Positions 1-13,162 of a DNA stretch of 64,000 nucleotides are shown here, in pieces; position 1 is the stretch's first letter; each line of letters begins with the position of its first letter. The stretch is taken from assembly GCF_001856665.1 (NCBI RefSeq), contig NZ_CP017781.1, positions 1,893,501-1,957,500 of the forward strand. The letters are read 5' to 3'. This DNA is from Rhodobacter xanthinilyticus (lineage in GTDB: Bacteria; Pseudomonadota; Alphaproteobacteria; Rhodobacterales; Rhodobacteraceae). The translations under genes and the position numbers were made by a program. The notes below the pieces were generated by a model. It had not been told where the DNA came from. It ran no database searches and was given only the letters and a program-made list of their open reading frames with translations.

Positions 1-1726
1 TCAGATCGCGGATCCCGTCCTGGGCGCGGATATTGGCGTGCAAGAACCGCCGCTGACGCAAGACCGGATGCGCCCGCCGGATCCGCGCGAGCCGCGCAAC
101 AAAGTCGACAAGCTCCGGCTCGCGCCCCCAATCGACCCAGCCAAGCGGGTTATCCTGCGCGTAAGCGTTGTTGTTGCCGCTTTGCGTGTTGCCCATCTCG
201 TCGCCCGCCAGCACCATCGGCACCCCCTGCCCGAGCATCAGCGCCGCCAGCATCGCCCGCTTGCGCGCCCCCCGTGCGCCGGGCTCCGCCAGCGCCTCGG
301 AGAAATTCGCATTATGGCCGTCGCGGTTGTTCTCGCCATTCGCCTGGTTTTGCTTTTCGCTATAGGAAACAAGATCTTGCAGGGTGAAGCCATCATGGGC
401 CGAGAGGAAATTCACGCTCGCCCAAGGCGCCCGGCCGGAATGGTCGAACACCTCCGCCGAGCCCGCCAACCGCCGCGCCGCCTCCGGCATCTGCCCCGCA
501 TCGCCGCGCCAGAACTTGCGCATCCCGTCGCGAAAGCGGTCGTTCCACTCGGCAAAAGGGTGCGGAAAGGCGCCGAGCTGATAGCCCCCCGGCCCGATAT
601 CCCAAGGCTCGGCGATCAGCTTGACCTGCGCGAGCACCGGGTCCTGGCGGATCGCGGCCAGAAAACACGACACCTGCGCGTTGAACGCCCCCGTCGCATC
701 GCGCGCGAGCGTCGCGGCGAGGTCGAAGCGGAACCCGTCGACGCCCAGATCCTCGACCCAGTGGCGCAGACAATCCATCACCATCCGCAGCACGAAGGGA
801 TGCGAGAGATCGAGCGTATTGCCGGTGCCGGTGTCGTTGACATAGGCCCGCCCGCCCTCGGCCAGCCGGTAATAGGCGGCGTTGTCGATGCCGCGCAGGC
901 TCACCGTCGGGCCCGCGCCATCGCCCTCGCCCGAATGGTTGAACACCACATCGACGATCACCTCGATCCCGGCGCCATGCAGCCCCCGCACCATGCGCCG
1001 AAACGCCTCGGGCCCGCCATAGCGCGGGTCGGGCGCGAAAAAGCCGACCGGCTGATAGCCCCAATAATTGCGCAGGCCCTTTTCGACGAGGAAGCGGTCG
1101 TCGAGAAAGGCCGCGCAGGGCAGAAGCTCGAGCGTGGTGACGCCGAGATGGCGCAGGTGGCGCAGGATCGGCTCAGAGGCGAGCCCCTCGAAACGGCCGC
1201 GCAGCGCGGCGGGCACCTCGGGGTGGCCCATCGTCAGCCCCTTCGGGTGCGCCTCATAAATAATCGTTTCGGACCAAGCCGTTGCGGGGCGTTCCCAATC
1301 CAGTTTCTCAACAGCGCAGACCTGCGCGCGCGGCATCACCGGGGCGCTGTCGCGCCGATCGGGGCGCGCGGTGCCAACCCCGCCTTGCATCAGCGGATCC
1401 CAGATGAGCGGCGCGCTGAGCGCGCGGGCATAGGGGTCGAGGAGCAGTTTCGCCGGGTTGAACCGATGGCCGAGATCGGGCGCCCAAGGCCCGTGCACCC
1501 GGTAGCCATAGCGCGCCCCCGCGCCAAGCCCGGGCACAAAGCCGTGCCAGACCTCGCCCGAGCGCTCGGGCAGCGTGAGCCGCGTCTCGCGCCCACCCTC
1601 GAAAAGGCAGAGCTCAACCCGCTCCGCATGGGCGGAAAAGAGCGCGAAATTCACCCCCTCGGGCGCATCGGCCGGGCCCACCAGCGTCGCGCCCAGATGC
1701 GTGCCGCGCCCCGGCTCGATGATCAT
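1..1726 (-). CDS. glgX: Glycogen debranching enzyme GlgX (3' end outside window)
   Basis: Hydrolyses alpha-1,6 branches of glycogen trimmed by phosphorylase (GH13 isoamylase type). About 575 residues are visible; the family is usually near 690, so the C-terminus lies beyond base 1. The N-terminal CBM48-like part contains GYRVHGPW. Catalytic GH13 residues can be placed: nucleophile Asp335 in DGFRFDLA, acid/base Glu373 in AEPWDIGP, and Asp445 in SAHDGFTL. The ATG at 1726 overlaps the glgA stop by 4 bases (ATGA), indicating translational coupling as last visible gene of the glg operon. No stop codon occurs in frame down to base 1. Confidence 0.95.
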   Translation of the reverse strand, partial: MIIEPGRGTHLGATLVGPADAPEGVNFALFSAHAERVELCLFEGGRETRLTLPERSGEVWHGFVPGLGAGARYGYRVHGPWAPDLGHRFNPAKLLLDPYARALSAPLIWDPLMQGGVGTARPDRRDSAPVMPRAQVCAVEKLDWERPATAWSETIIYEAHPKGLTMGHPEVPAALRGRFEGLASEPILRHLRHLGVTTLELLPCAAFLDDRFLVEKGLRNYWGYQPVGFFAPDPRYGGPEAFRRMVRGLHGAGIEVIVDVVFNHSGEGDGAGPTVSLRGIDNAAYYRLAEGGRAYVNDTGTGNTLDLSHPFVLRMVMDCLRHWVEDLGVDGFRFDLAATLARDATGAFNAQVSCFLAAIRQDPVLAQVKLIAEPWDIGPGGYQLGAFPHPFAEWNDRFRDGMRKFWRGDAGQMPEAARRLAGSAEVFDHSGRAPWASVNFLSAHDGFTLQDLVSYSEKQNQANGENNRDGHNANFSEALAEPGARGARKRAMLAALMLGQGVPMVLAGDEMGNTQSGNNNAYAQDNPLGWVDWGREPELVDFVARLARIRRAHPVLRQRRFLHANIRAQDGIRDL

Positions 1727-3150
1727 CGCGCGATCAGCCCCTCGTAAAGGGCGGCATAGCGCGCGGCCGAGGCCTCCCAGCCAAGCGCGGCCTTCATCCC
1801 GCGTTTCGCCATCGCCGCCCAGGCCTTGCGATCGGCATGAAGCGTGACGAGCCGGCGCAGCGCCTGGCGCAGGGCGAGCTCATCGACCGGGTGGAAGACC
1901 ACGCCCGTCGCCGCGCCCGCGGCCTCGGTGGCCGGGCTCGCGCCGATCACCGTATCGGCCAAGCCCCCGGTCGCCGCCACCACCGGCACCGTGCCGTAGC
2001 GCAGCCCGTAAAGCTGGGTCAGCCCGCAAGGCTCGAACCGCGAGGGCACGAGCACCGCATCGCCGCCCGCAAACATCCGGTGGCTGAGCCCCTCATCATA
2101 GCCGATCTTGACGCCGACCCGGCCGGGGAAGCGCGCGGCCAAGCCCCGCACCATATCCTCGGCCCAAGGGTCGCCCGAGCCCAGGATCGCGAGCCCGCCG
2201 CCCGCGGCGACGAAATCGGCCACCGCGCCGGGCAGCAGATCGATGCCCTTTTGCGGCGTCAGACGCGAGACGAGGATCGCGAGCGGCCCCGGCACATCCA
2301 GATGAAATTCGCGCTGCAAAGCCTTGCGATTGCGCGATTTTGCGGAAAATTTCGCGGCCGAGAACGGTTGGATCTCGGGGTCGGTTTCCGGGTCCCAAAC
2401 CGCGGTATCGACGCCGTTCAGGATACCATGGACAACGCCCGCGCGCGCCTGGATCACCCCCTCGAGCCCCATCCCGAATTCGGCCCGCATCAGCTCCTCG
2501 GCATAGCGCGGGCTGACCGTGGTGATCGCATCGGCCGCCATCAGCCCCGCCTTCAGCGTCGAGATATCGCCCCAGAACTCGAAGCCCTCGCGGTTGAAAT
2601 GCTCCGGCGGCAGCCGCATCGCGGCCATTTTCGCCGCCCCCACCCGGCCCTGAAACGCCATGTTGTGGATCGTCATCACCGAGGGCACCGCCACGCCCCA
2701 ATAGCGCAAGAACGCCGGCGCGAGCCCGGCCTGCCAGTCATGGGCATGGACGACATCGGGCCTCCAGCCCGCCACCCCGTCGCGCGCCACCACCGCCGCC
2801 ACCCAAGAGAGCGCCGCAAACCGCTCGGCATTGTCGCCGTAATCGCCCCACATATCGGCGTAAGGCCCGCCCGCGCGGTCGAAGAAATGCGGCGCATCGA
2901 GCGCCAGAACCTCGACCCCGCCCACCGAGCCGAGCATCAGCCGCGCCGGGCCGCCGCCGAGATCGGCCGTCTTCCAGACCTCCTCGGCCGGCGCGAGCTT
3001 CGCCAGAACCCCGGGATAGGCCGGGATCATCACCCGCATCTGCCACCCCTGCCCCGCGAGCGCCGCCGGCAGCGCCCCCACGACATCGGCCAGCCCGCCG
3101 GTTTTCACGAGCGGCACCGCCTCGGATGCCACCGACAGAACCCGTTTCAT
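1723..3150 (-). CDS. glgA: Glycogen synthase (ADP-glucose, GT5)
   Basis: Transfers glucose from ADP-glucose to the non-reducing end of alpha-1,4-glucan. The 475-residue length is normal for bacterial GlgA. The ADP-glucose-binding KTGGL motif is at residues 16-20. HAHDWQAGL lies in the N-terminal Rossmann domain, and the GT5 C-terminal signature PSRFEPCGLTQLYGLRYG is near residue 375. The ATG at 3150 is chosen because the KTGGL spacing fits the family and the in-frame extension upstream is arginine/glycine-rich shadow sequence. It lies 26 bases after glgC in the same operon and overlaps glgX by 4 bases. Confidence 0.96.
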   Translation of the reverse strand: MKRVLSVASEAVPLVKTGGLADVVGALPAALAGQGWQMRVMIPAYPGVLAKLAPAEEVWKTADLGGGPARLMLGSVGGVEVLALDAPHFFDRAGGPYADMWGDYGDNAERFAALSWVAAVVARDGVAGWRPDVVHAHDWQAGLAPAFLRYWGVAVPSVMTIHNMAFQGRVGAAKMAAMRLPPEHFNREGFEFWGDISTLKAGLMAADAITTVSPRYAEELMRAEFGMGLEGVIQARAGVVHGILNGVDTAVWDPETDPEIQPFSAAKFSAKSRNRKALQREFHLDVPGPLAILVSRLTPQKGIDLLPGAVADFVAAGGGLAILGSGDPWAEDMVRGLAARFPGRVGVKIGYDEGLSHRMFAGGDAVLVPSRFEPCGLTQLYGLRYGTVPVVAATGGLADTVIGASPATEAAGAATGVVFHPVDELALRQALRRLVTLHADRKAWAAMAKRGMKAALGWEASAARYAALYEGLIAR

Positions 3151-3176
3151 CGCGCCCTCCCCGGCCATTTCGCCGC

Positions 3177-4448
3177 TCAGCCGAGCACCGCCGCGCGGCG
3201 GTCGAGCATCGCTTGCGTGATCAGCACCACGCCCCCCTCGGTCCGCCGGAACCATTTCGCGTCCTCCTCCGGATCCTCGCCGACGACGAGCCCGGCCGGG
3301 ATCTTCACGCCGCGATCGACCACGCAACGGCTCAGGAGCGCGCCCCGCCCGATATCGACGTAAGGCAGCGCCACCGTGTAATCGAGGCTCGAGAAACTAT
3401 GCGCCCGGCAGCCGGTGAACAGCAGCGAATTGCGCACCTCCGAGCCCGAAACGATGCAATCGCCCGAGACCAGCGAGCTCACCGCCGAGCCGCGCCGACC
3501 GTCCTCGTCATGGATGAATTTCGCCGGCGGCACGAGCTCGGCATAGGTCCAGATCGGCCAGGCGTTGTCGTAAAGATCGAGCTTGGGCGTAAAATCGGTC
3601 AGGTCGATATTGGCCTGCCAGAACGCATCGACCGTGCCGACATCGCGCCAATAGGGCTCCGTCTCCAGCCCCGAGGTGACGCAGCTTTCCGAGAATTTAT
3701 GCGCCATCGCCTTGCCGTATTTGACGATCTGCGGGATCAGGTCATGGCCGAAATCATGGCTCGAATGCGGGTCTTCGGCATCGCGGATCAGCAGCTCGCG
3801 CAGGAACTGCCAATCGAAGACATAGATCCCCATCGAGGCGAGCGTCTGGCTCGGATCGCCGGGCATCCCGGGCGGGTCTTTCGGTTTTTCGAGAAACTCG
3901 GTAATACGCCCCGTCGCATCCACCGCCATGCAGCCAAACGCGCTCGCCTCGCGCCGCGGCACCGTCAGACAGCCGATCGTGACATCGGCGCCGGTCTCGA
4001 CATGCTGCATCAGCATGATCTCGTAATCCATCTTGTAGACATGGTCGCCGGCCAGGATCACGACATATTTCACGCCATAATCTTCAATGATATCAATATT
4101 CTGCGCGACCGCATCGGCGGTGCCCATATACCATTTGCTCTCATCGACCCGCTGGCTCGCGGGCAGGATGTCGAGATATTCATTGCGCTCGGCGCGGAAG
4201 AAGTTCCAGCCGCGCTGCATGTGGCGGATCAGGCTGTGCGCCTTGTATTGGGTCGCGATCGCCATCTTGCGGATGCCGGAATTGAGCGCATTGGAGAGCG
4301 CGAAATCGATGATCCGGGTCTTGCCGCCGAAATAGACCGCCGGTTTCGCCCGCCGGTCGGTCAGCTCGTTGAGCCGCGAGCCGCGCCCGCCGGCAAGCAC
4401 GAATGCCATCGCCTGCGACGAAAGCCTCTGGTTCGGTTGCGGTTTCAT
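3177..4448 (-). CDS. glgC: Glucose-1-phosphate adenylyltransferase (ADP-glucose pyrophosphorylase)
   Basis: Makes ADP-glucose from ATP and glucose-1-phosphate, the committed step of bacterial glycogen synthesis. The protein has 423 residues. The nucleotidyltransferase domain starts with LAGGRGSRL (about 18-26), followed by [12 protein letters not shown] and the substrate-site segment [13 protein letters not shown]. The C-terminal part is a left-handed beta-helix domain. The start is the ATG at 4448, preceded by a GGAGG ribosome site; a GTG five codons upstream lacks one. It sits between glgB and glgA. Fructose-6-phosphate/FBP activation is known for photosynthetic-bacterial homologues but is not visible here. 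Confidence 0.96.
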   Translation of the reverse strand: MKPQPNQRLSSQAMAFVLAGGRGSRLNELTDRRAKPAVYFGGKTRIIDFALSNALNSGIRKMAIATQYKAHSLIRHMQRGWNFFRAERNEYLDILPASQRVDESKWYMGTADAVAQNIDIIEDYGVKYVVILAGDHVYKMDYEIMLMQHVETGADVTIGCLTVPRREASAFGCMAVDATGRITEFLEKPKDPPGMPGDPSQTLASMGIYVFDWQFLRELLIRDAEDPHSSHDFGHDLIPQIVKYGKAMAHKFSESCVTSGLETEPYWRDVGTVDAFWQANIDLTDFTPKLDLYDNAWPIWTYAELVPPAKFIHDEDGRRGSAVSSLVSGDCIVSGSEVRNSLLFTGCRAHSFSSLDYTVALPYVDIGRGALLSRCVVDRGVKIPAGLVVGEDPEEDAKWFRRTEGGVVLITQAMLDRRAAVLG

Positions 4449-4466
4449 AATCCCTCCCCCCACGCC

Positions 4467-6626
4467 TCAATCGGGCGCGAACATGACCACCGCCAAGGGC
4501 GGCAGATAGACCTCTGCGCTGAAGGCGCGCCGCGACCACGGGATCTCTTCGGCCGAAATATAGCCCAAGTTCCCCCAGTTCGCCCCCCCGTAATGCGCGC
4601 TGTCGGTGTTGAGAATTTCCAACCACTCGCCCCCCTGCGGCAGGCCGATGCGCATCGTGCGCTCGACCGGCGTGAGGTTGGCGGCAATCACCACGGGCGC
4701 CGCCCCGGGGGCACGGCGCTCGAACACATAGACCGAGGTCTCGGAATCATCGGCCTCGATCCAGGAAAAGCCCGAAGGCTCGCAATCGCCCCAATGCAGC
4801 GCCGGGCGCGCGCGATAGAGACGGTTGAGATCGCGCACGAGCCGCTGCACGCCGGCATGGCGCGGCTCGTCGAGCAGCCCCCAATCGAGCGCCTCCGCAT
4901 GAGCCCATTCGCGCCATTGCGCGAATTCCTGCCCCATGAACAGAAGCTTCTTGCCCGGATGGGCCCATTGGAACGCGTAGAAGGCGCGCAGGTTGGCGAA
5001 TTTCTCCGCCTCATCGCCCGGCATCTTGTTGATCATCGAACCCTTGCCGTGAACCACCTCGTCATGGCTGATCGGCAGGATGAAGTTCTCGCTGTAAGTG
5101 TATGAACTAGCGAAGGTAAGTTCGTTATGGTGGAAGCGCCGATAGATCGGGTCGCGGGCGAAATAGCGCAGGCTGTCGTTCATCCAGCCCATGTTCCACT
5201 TGAAGCCGAAGCCAAGCCCGCCGCGGTCGACCGGGCGGCTCACGCCGGGGAAGGCGGTGCTTTCCTCGGCGATCGTCACGATCCCCTTGGCGCCGCCATA
5301 AGCCTGCGCATTCATCGCCTTGAGAAACTCGATCGCCTCGAGATTCTCGCGCCCGCCGAATTTGTTGGGCACCCATTCGCCCGCCGAGCGCGAATAATCG
5401 CGGTAGAGCATCGAGGCCACCGCATCGACCCGCAACCCGTCGAGGTGATATTCCTCCAGCCAGAACAAGGCGTTAGCCAGAAGATAATTGGACACCTCGC
5501 GCCGGCCGTAATTATAGATGAGCGTGTTCCAATCCTGATGGAACCCCTCTTTCGGGTCGGCATGTTCATAAAGCGCGGTGCCGTCGAAGCGGCGCAGCCC
5601 GTGGTCATCGGTCGGGAAATGGCCGGGCACCCAGTCGAGGATCACGCCCACGCCCCGCCGATGCGCCGCATCGACCAGCGCGGCGAATTCCTCGGGCCGG
5701 CCGTGGCGGATCGTCGGCGCATAGAGCCCGATCGGCTGATAGCCCCAGGAGCCGTCGAACGGATGTTCGGTGATCGGCAGGAGCTCGATATGGGTGAACC
5801 CCATATCCACAACATAATCAATGAGTTGCGAGGCGAGCTCAAAGTAGCTCAGCGGCCGTCCGCCGTCCTCCCAGACCCGCCGCCACGAGCCCAGATGCAC
5901 CTCATAGATCGAGATCGGCGTGTGGATGTTCTGCTGCGCCTCGCGCTTGGTCATCCAGGCGCCATCGCCCCAGGGGTGCAGCCCCAACTCGCGCACCACC
6001 GACGAGGTCGCCGGCGCATGTTCGGCGCCAAACCCGAGCGGATCGGCCTTCACCGGTAAGAGCGTGCCCTCCGCGCCGAGGATCTCGTATTTATAGGCCT
6101 CGCCCGCCTGGATGCCGGGGACGAAAATCTCCCAGACCCCGGTCGCGCCGCGCTTGCGCATCTGATGGCGCCGCCCGTCCCAGTTGTTGAACCCGCCGAC
6201 CACCGAGACCCGCTGCGCCGAGGGCGCCCAGACCGCGAAATGCACCCCGCGCACGCCCTCATGCACGATCACATGCGCGCCAAGCGCGTGCCAGAGCTGC
6301 CGGTGCGTGCCCTCGCCGATCAGATATTCGTCGATCTCGCCAAGCACCGGGCCGAACCGATAGGGGTCCTCGAAATCCCAGGTCGCCGTGGCGTTCTGCG
6401 CCCGCAGCCGATACCGCCCCGCAGACCACAAACCCGCGAAAACTCCGTCCCTTACGCGCTGAAGTTCAACCTCCCGCGCGCCAAGCGCCCAGACCCGATC
6501 GGCATCGGGCACCAAGGCCACGATCCGCCCGCCGCCCGGCCCCTCATGCCAGCCCAGAACCGCGAAAGGATCCCCGTGCCGGCCTTCTGCCAGAGCCTGT
6601 GCCGCGCCGTGGTCGATCAGTTCCAT
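4467..6626 (-). CDS. glgB: 1,4-alpha-glucan branching enzyme
   Basis: Cuts alpha-1,4 chains and rejoins them in alpha-1,6 linkage. The 719-residue protein has an N-terminal CBM48 region with [20 protein letters not shown], then a GH13 barrel. Catalytic residues are Asp401 in [10 protein letters not shown] and Glu454 in TIAEES, with the downstream [12 protein letters not shown] providing the transition-state-stabilising Asp. The ATG at 6626 is preceded by AGGAC and lies 20 bases after the glgP stop. A longer reading of the same frame would run into glgP and is not supported. It is the second gene of the glg operon. Confidence 0.96.
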   Translation of the reverse strand: MELIDHGAAQALAEGRHGDPFAVLGWHEGPGGGRIVALVPDADRVWALGAREVELQRVRDGVFAGLWSAGRYRLRAQNATATWDFEDPYRFGPVLGEIDEYLIGEGTHRQLWHALGAHVIVHEGVRGVHFAVWAPSAQRVSVVGGFNNWDGRRHQMRKRGATGVWEIFVPGIQAGEAYKYEILGAEGTLLPVKADPLGFGAEHAPATSSVVRELGLHPWGDGAWMTKREAQQNIHTPISIYEVHLGSWRRVWEDGGRPLSYFELASQLIDYVVDMGFTHIELLPITEHPFDGSWGYQPIGLYAPTIRHGRPEEFAALVDAAHRRGVGVILDWVPGHFPTDDHGLRRFDGTALYEHADPKEGFHQDWNTLIYNYGRREVSNYLLANALFWLEEYHLDGLRVDAVASMLYRDYSRSAGEWVPNKFGGRENLEAIEFLKAMNAQAYGGAKGIVTIAEESTAFPGVSRPVDRGGLGFGFKWNMGWMNDSLRYFARDPIYRRFHHNELTFASSYTYSENFILPISHDEVVHGKGSMINKMPGDEAEKFANLRAFYAFQWAHPGKKLLFMGQEFAQWREWAHAEALDWGLLDEPRHAGVQRLVRDLNRLYRARPALHWGDCEPSGFSWIEADDSETSVYVFERRAPGAAPVVIAANLTPVERTMRIGLPQGGEWLEILNTDSAHYGGANWGNLGYISAEEIPWSRRAFSAEVYLPPLAVVMFAPD

Positions 6627-6646
6627 ATCGTCCTGCCGTTCCGGGA

Positions 6647-9043
<2,397 letters not shown>

Positions 9044-9177
9044 GGTCACACCTTTCTGCGTCCTTTAACCAATTGATGGGCCGCGCGGCCGTCCCCGTCA
9101 AGCGCCCGTCGAGAAAGATTTGCCGCGCGCGCGAAGAGGGCTATGCTTTGCCCGAATCTGAGGCAGGAGAGCAGATC

Positions 9178-10764
9178 ATGGTAAAGGAATGGTGGCGCGG
9201 CGCGGTGATCTACCAGATTTATCCGCGCAGCTTCCAGGACAGCACCGGCAATGGCATCGGCGACCTCGCAGGCATCACCGCGCGGCTCGATCATGTCGCC
9301 CGGCTCGGCGCCGATGCGATCTGGCTCTCGCCGATCTTCCCCTCGCCGATGGCCGACATGGGCTATGATGTCGCCGATTATCGCGGCATCGAGCCGCTCT
9401 TTGGCACGCTGGCCGAGTTCGACGCGCTGATCGCGCGGGCGCATGATCTCGGGCTGAAGGTGATCATCGACCAGGTGCTCTCGCACAGCTCCGACCGCCA
9501 TCCGTGGTTTCTCGACTCCAAGCGCCGCGGCCCGAAAGCGGATTGGTATGTCTGGGCCGATCCGCGCCCCGATGGTTCGCCGCCCAACAACTGGCTCTCG
9601 GTCTTCGGCGGCTCGTCTTGGGAATATGCCCCCGAGCGCGGCCAGTATTACCTGCATAATTTCCTGATCCAGCAGCCCGATCTGAACCTGCGCAACCCCG
9701 AGGTGCAGGCCGAGATGCTCGAGGTGCTGCGCTTCTGGCTCGAGCGCGGCGTGGACGGCTTCCGCCTCGATACGGTCAACTACTACATCCACGACGCGGC
9801 CCTGCGCCCGAACCCGCCGATGCCCCCCGACCCGGAGCGCTGGCCGCCCGTCAACACCTATGACATGCAAGATCATATCTACGATAAGAACCAGCCGGAA
9901 AACCTTGATTTCCTGAAGAAAATGCGCGCGCTGATGGACCGCTACGAGGGCCGCTGCCTGATCGGCGAAGTGGGCGAACAACCCCATCGCGCGCTCACCC
10001 TGATGAAGCAATATACCGCCGGCTCGGAGCGGCTGCACATGGCCTACAGCTTCGACATGCTCGGCCCGAAATTCTCGCCCGCGCATTTCCGCAAGATCCT
10101 CGAGGGGTTCTTCCAGGGCGCGCCGGATGGCTGGCCGAGCTGGTCGTTCTCCAACCACGACGTGAACCGCCACGTCACCCGCTGGGCCGAGCACGGCACC
10201 CCCGAGGCGCTCGCCAAACAGGCGATCGCGCTCCTGGCCTCCTTCGAGGGCACGATCGGCCTCTATCAGGGCGAGGAGCTCGGCCAGACCGAGACCGAGC
10301 TCACCTATGACGAGCTGACCGATCCGCCGGGGCTGCGTTTCTGGCCCGAGAACAAGGGCCGCGATGGCTGCCGCACGCCGATGGTCTGGGACGCGGGCCC
10401 GAATGCGGGCTTCACCACGGGCAAACCCTGGCTGCCGGTCAAACCCGAACAGGCCGCCCGCAACGTCGCCGCCGAGGAGGCCCGCCCGGCCTCGGTGCTG
10501 CATTACTATCGCGAGATGCTCGCCTTCCGCCGCGCCACCGCGCCGCTCCGCCGCGGCCGCACCACCTTCCTCGACGCGCCCGACCCGGTGCTCGCCTTCC
10601 GCCGCGAGACCGAGAGCGCCCGGCTCACCTGCTATTTCAACCTCGGCCCGGTGCCCGTCACCCTGCCCGCCCCGCCCGGCCGCCCGACCGGCCCGGTGCG
10701 CGCCGCCGAGATCCGCGGCCAGAGCCTGCACCTCGGGCCCAATGCCGCGATCTGGTTCGCCTGA
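9178..10764 (+). CDS. Alpha-glucosidase, GH13 family
   Basis: Predicted to hydrolyse terminal alpha-linked glucose from maltose-type or isomaltose-type oligosaccharides. The 528-residue protein opens with WWRGAVIYQIYPRSFQD, typical of GH13 oligo-1,6-/alpha-glucosidases. The nucleophile is Asp198 in DGFRLDTVNYY, the acid/base Glu264 in LIGEVGEQ, and the third Asp is in SNHDVNRHVTRW. No signal peptide is visible, so it is likely cytoplasmic. The ATG at 9178 follows AGGCAGGAG. It is divergent from the glg operon, suggesting a role in clearing short glucans. The exact linkage preference cannot be read from sequence. Confidence 0.92.
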   Translation: MVKEWWRGAVIYQIYPRSFQDSTGNGIGDLAGITARLDHVARLGADAIWLSPIFPSPMADMGYDVADYRGIEPLFGTLAEFDALIARAHDLGLKVIIDQVLSHSSDRHPWFLDSKRRGPKADWYVWADPRPDGSPPNNWLSVFGGSSWEYAPERGQYYLHNFLIQQPDLNLRNPEVQAEMLEVLRFWLERGVDGFRLDTVNYYIHDAALRPNPPMPPDPERWPPVNTYDMQDHIYDKNQPENLDFLKKMRALMDRYEGRCLIGEVGEQPHRALTLMKQYTAGSERLHMAYSFDMLGPKFSPAHFRKILEGFFQGAPDGWPSWSFSNHDVNRHVTRWAEHGTPEALAKQAIALLASFEGTIGLYQGEELGQTETELTYDELTDPPGLRFWPENKGRDGCRTPMVWDAGPNAGFTTGKPWLPVKPEQAARNVAAEEARPASVLHYYREMLAFRRATAPLRRGRTTFLDAPDPVLAFRRETESARLTCYFNLGPVPVTLPAPPGRPTGPVRAAEIRGQSLHLGPNAAIWFA

Positions 10765-10773
10765 GCCTTCAAC

Positions 10774-10826
10774 GATGCAAAAATATCCCGGGGGGCGGCG
10801 CAGCCGCGGGGGCAGCGCCCCCTCCG
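10774..10826. repeat. Degenerate copy of the intergenic palindromic element (copy A)
   Basis: Between two convergent genes. GATGCAAAAATATCCCGGGG matches the A/T-C/G core of the family seen at 24199, 26745, 32932, 45795 and 50640, but lacks the CATCTTG half. It is followed by a GC-rich arm, GGGGGCAGCGCCCCC, like the outer arms of the larger copies. Confidence 0.6.
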
Positions 10827-10829
10827 CCC

Positions 10830-11885
10830 TCACCCGCGCGGCAAGATCACCGAAAACGTGCTGCCCTTGCCCTTCTCGCTCTCGATCTTCAGCCGCCCAC
10901 GGTGCCGCGCCACGATATGCTTGACGATCGCAAGCCCGAGCCCCGTGCCCCCCTGCTCGCGCGAGCGATGCGTGTCGACCCGGTAGAACCGCTCCGTCAG
11001 CCGCGGCAGATGCAGCGCCTCGATCCCCTCGCCGCGGTCGATCACCGCGACTTTGAGCGCCGGCCCCCGGCTCACCGGCTCATGCGCCAGCGCCTCGACA
11101 TGAACCGTCACCTCGCCCCCCGAGCCGCCATATTTCACCGCGTTTTCAATGAGGTTCGAGAAAACCTGCGTGAGCTGGTCGGGGTCGCCCACCACCGGCA
11201 AAGCCCCCGTCTCGCCCGAGCGCAACAGCCGCACCTGCGCCGCCTCCGCCACCGGCTGCAGGGTCTGCATCGCCCCGCGCAACACCGCTGAAATATCGAC
11301 CGTCGCGCGCGGGCGCTGCCGCTCCTCCGCCTCGACGCGGCTGAGCGAGAGAAGATCGCCCACGAGCCGGTTCATCCGCCCCGCCTCGCGCGCCATGATC
11401 GACAAGAACCGCTCGCGCGCGACCGGATCGTCCTTCGCAGCCCCGCGCAGCGTCTCGACAAAGCCGATCAGCGCGGTCAGCGGCGTGCGCAGCTCATGGC
11501 TGACATTGGCGACAAAATCGCGCCGCATCGCCTCGGCCTCCTCGGTCGCGGTGATATCCTCGATCGACAGCATCGCGCCTGCCTCGGCCAAACCGCTCTC
11601 CGGCATCGGCGCGAGCGGCGCCACGGTGACCTGCGCGAGCATCTCCTGCGCGGGCGTGCCAAGCCGGATCCGCACCTGCTCGGCCGCGCCGCCGCGCAGC
11701 ACCGCCTCGAGCGCCGCGCCAAGCGCGGGCTGGCGCAGCACCGTCACGAACGGCCGCCCGACGATCCCCTGCCCGAGCAGCGCCTCCGCCCGGCAGTTCA
11801 CCGCCACCACCCGCTCCTGCGCGTTTACCACGATAACCGGCAACGGTATCGCTTCCAGCAGCGGCATTGTTAACCAGACCGACAT
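10830..11885 (-). CDS. PhoR-like sensor histidine kinase without membrane segments
   Basis: A 351-residue two-component kinase. A PAS-like N-terminal domain (about 10-110) is followed by a HisKA dimerisation helix with phospho-acceptor His130 in NVSHELRTPL. The HATPase domain carries N-box NLIENAVKY, G1 DRGEGI and G2 GGTGLGLAIVKHI. It resembles the cytoplasmic half of PhoR. The usual N-terminal transmembrane hairpin is absent, and no phoB, phoU or pst gene is adjacent. The ATG at 11885 follows GGGGGAAATT; a TTG nine codons upstream (11912) is the alternative. It is convergent with the alpha-glucosidase. Phosphate sensing is an inference from similarity only. Confidence 0.85.
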   Translation of the reverse strand: MSVWLTMPLLEAIPLPVIVVNAQERVVAVNCRAEALLGQGIVGRPFVTVLRQPALGAALEAVLRGGAAEQVRIRLGTPAQEMLAQVTVAPLAPMPESGLAEAGAMLSIEDITATEEAEAMRRDFVANVSHELRTPLTALIGFVETLRGAAKDDPVARERFLSIMAREAGRMNRLVGDLLSLSRVEAEERQRPRATVDISAVLRGAMQTLQPVAEAAQVRLLRSGETGALPVVGDPDQLTQVFSNLIENAVKYGGSGGEVTVHVEALAHEPVSRGPALKVAVIDRGEGIEALHLPRLTERFYRVDTHRSREQGGTGLGLAIVKHIVARHRGRLKIESEKGKGSTFSVILPRG

Positions 11886-12054
11886 AATTTCCCCCGGATT
11901 TTCAATGCTCAACCTTGACCAAATCCTTGACCGAGTAAACCATGGACCGACCGATCTTGAGAGAGCGTAAACGGGCAGTTAAGGAATTAAGTGTAGCTTA
12001 TTAATCAGAATCAGCTTCTGGTTGTGTCGCACGGGCGACAAATGGGATGGATGG

Positions 12055-12453
12055 ATGACGGTTCCACCAGTGTTCTTTCCAAAGCGCCCCGCGGGCCTGC
12101 CAGGCCTGCGTGACGATCTTGGCGGGCGGCGTATTCTCGTCGTCGAACCCTCGCAAACGCTGCCGCTTGCGCTGCGCGGCGTGGCCGGGGCCTCGGTCAC
12201 CATCGCGCGCCTCGCGATGATCGATGCGGCACTCCTCGCCCGCGCCACGCCCGATGTGGTGCTCGCGCCCCTCCTGAGCCCCGAACATGACATCCTCGAT
12301 CTCGCCCGGCTGCTGCACAAGCTCGGCTATAGTGGCGCGCTGCGCGCCTATTGCCAGCCGGTGCCGAACGCGCGGCTGATCCGCGCCGAGGTGCAACAGA
12401 TCTGGCCCGAGGTGGATTTCGACATCCTCGAGGTGCATCCGCGCCCCGATTGA
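12055..12453 (+). CDS. Uncharacterised receiver-like protein
   Basis: A 132-residue soluble protein of unknown function. After a basic N-terminus it contains RRILVVEPSQTLPLAL, then alternating strand/helix segments ending with a DILEVHP strand. This looks like a CheY-type receiver fold, but the phosphorylatable Asp position reads VVLAPLLSP with no aspartate. It may therefore be a pseudo-receiver. The start is uncertain: ATG at 12055 is preceded by GGGATGGATGG, and a TTG at 12022 is in the same frame. It is divergent from the histidine kinase at 11885 and nearly abuts the convergent gene at 12457. Confidence 0.6.
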   Translation: MTVPPVFFPKRPAGLPGLRDDLGGRRILVVEPSQTLPLALRGVAGASVTIARLAMIDAALLARATPDVVLAPLLSPEHDILDLARLLHKLGYSGALRAYCQPVPNARLIRAEVQQIWPEVDFDILEVHPRPD

Positions 12454-12456
12454 GCG

Positions 12457-12630
12457 TTACGGCAGGAACATCCGCCGAAACACCCAGCCCCCCAGCCCCG
12501 CCAAAAGCGCCCCGGGCAGCACATAGCCCACCGCGAAGACATAAGCCGAAGCCATCAGCGGCACCGCGCACACCGCGATCCGCACCCAGAGCGGCCGAAA
12601 CATCGGCTCTTGCGGGTCGAAAAGCCGCAT
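12457..12630 (-). CDS. Small membrane protein, 57 aa
   Basis: Begins MRLFDPQEPMFRPLWVR, followed by two closely spaced hydrophobic segments (about 18-35 and 37-50) and a basic tail, so it is likely a two-helix inner-membrane hairpin with a cytoplasmic N-terminus. The function is unknown. The ATG at 12630 lies 10 bases after the gamma-carbonic-anhydrase stop, so it is probably the last gene of the yicC-gmk-gamma-CA operon. Its stop is 3 bases from that of the convergent gene at 12453. Confidence 0.65.
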   Translation of the reverse strand: MRLFDPQEPMFRPLWVRIAVCAVPLMASAYVFAVGYVLPGALLAGLGGWVFRRMFLP

Positions 12631-12640
12631 CCCCCCGCCC

Positions 12641-13158
<518 letters not shown>

Positions 13159-13162
<4 letters not shown>

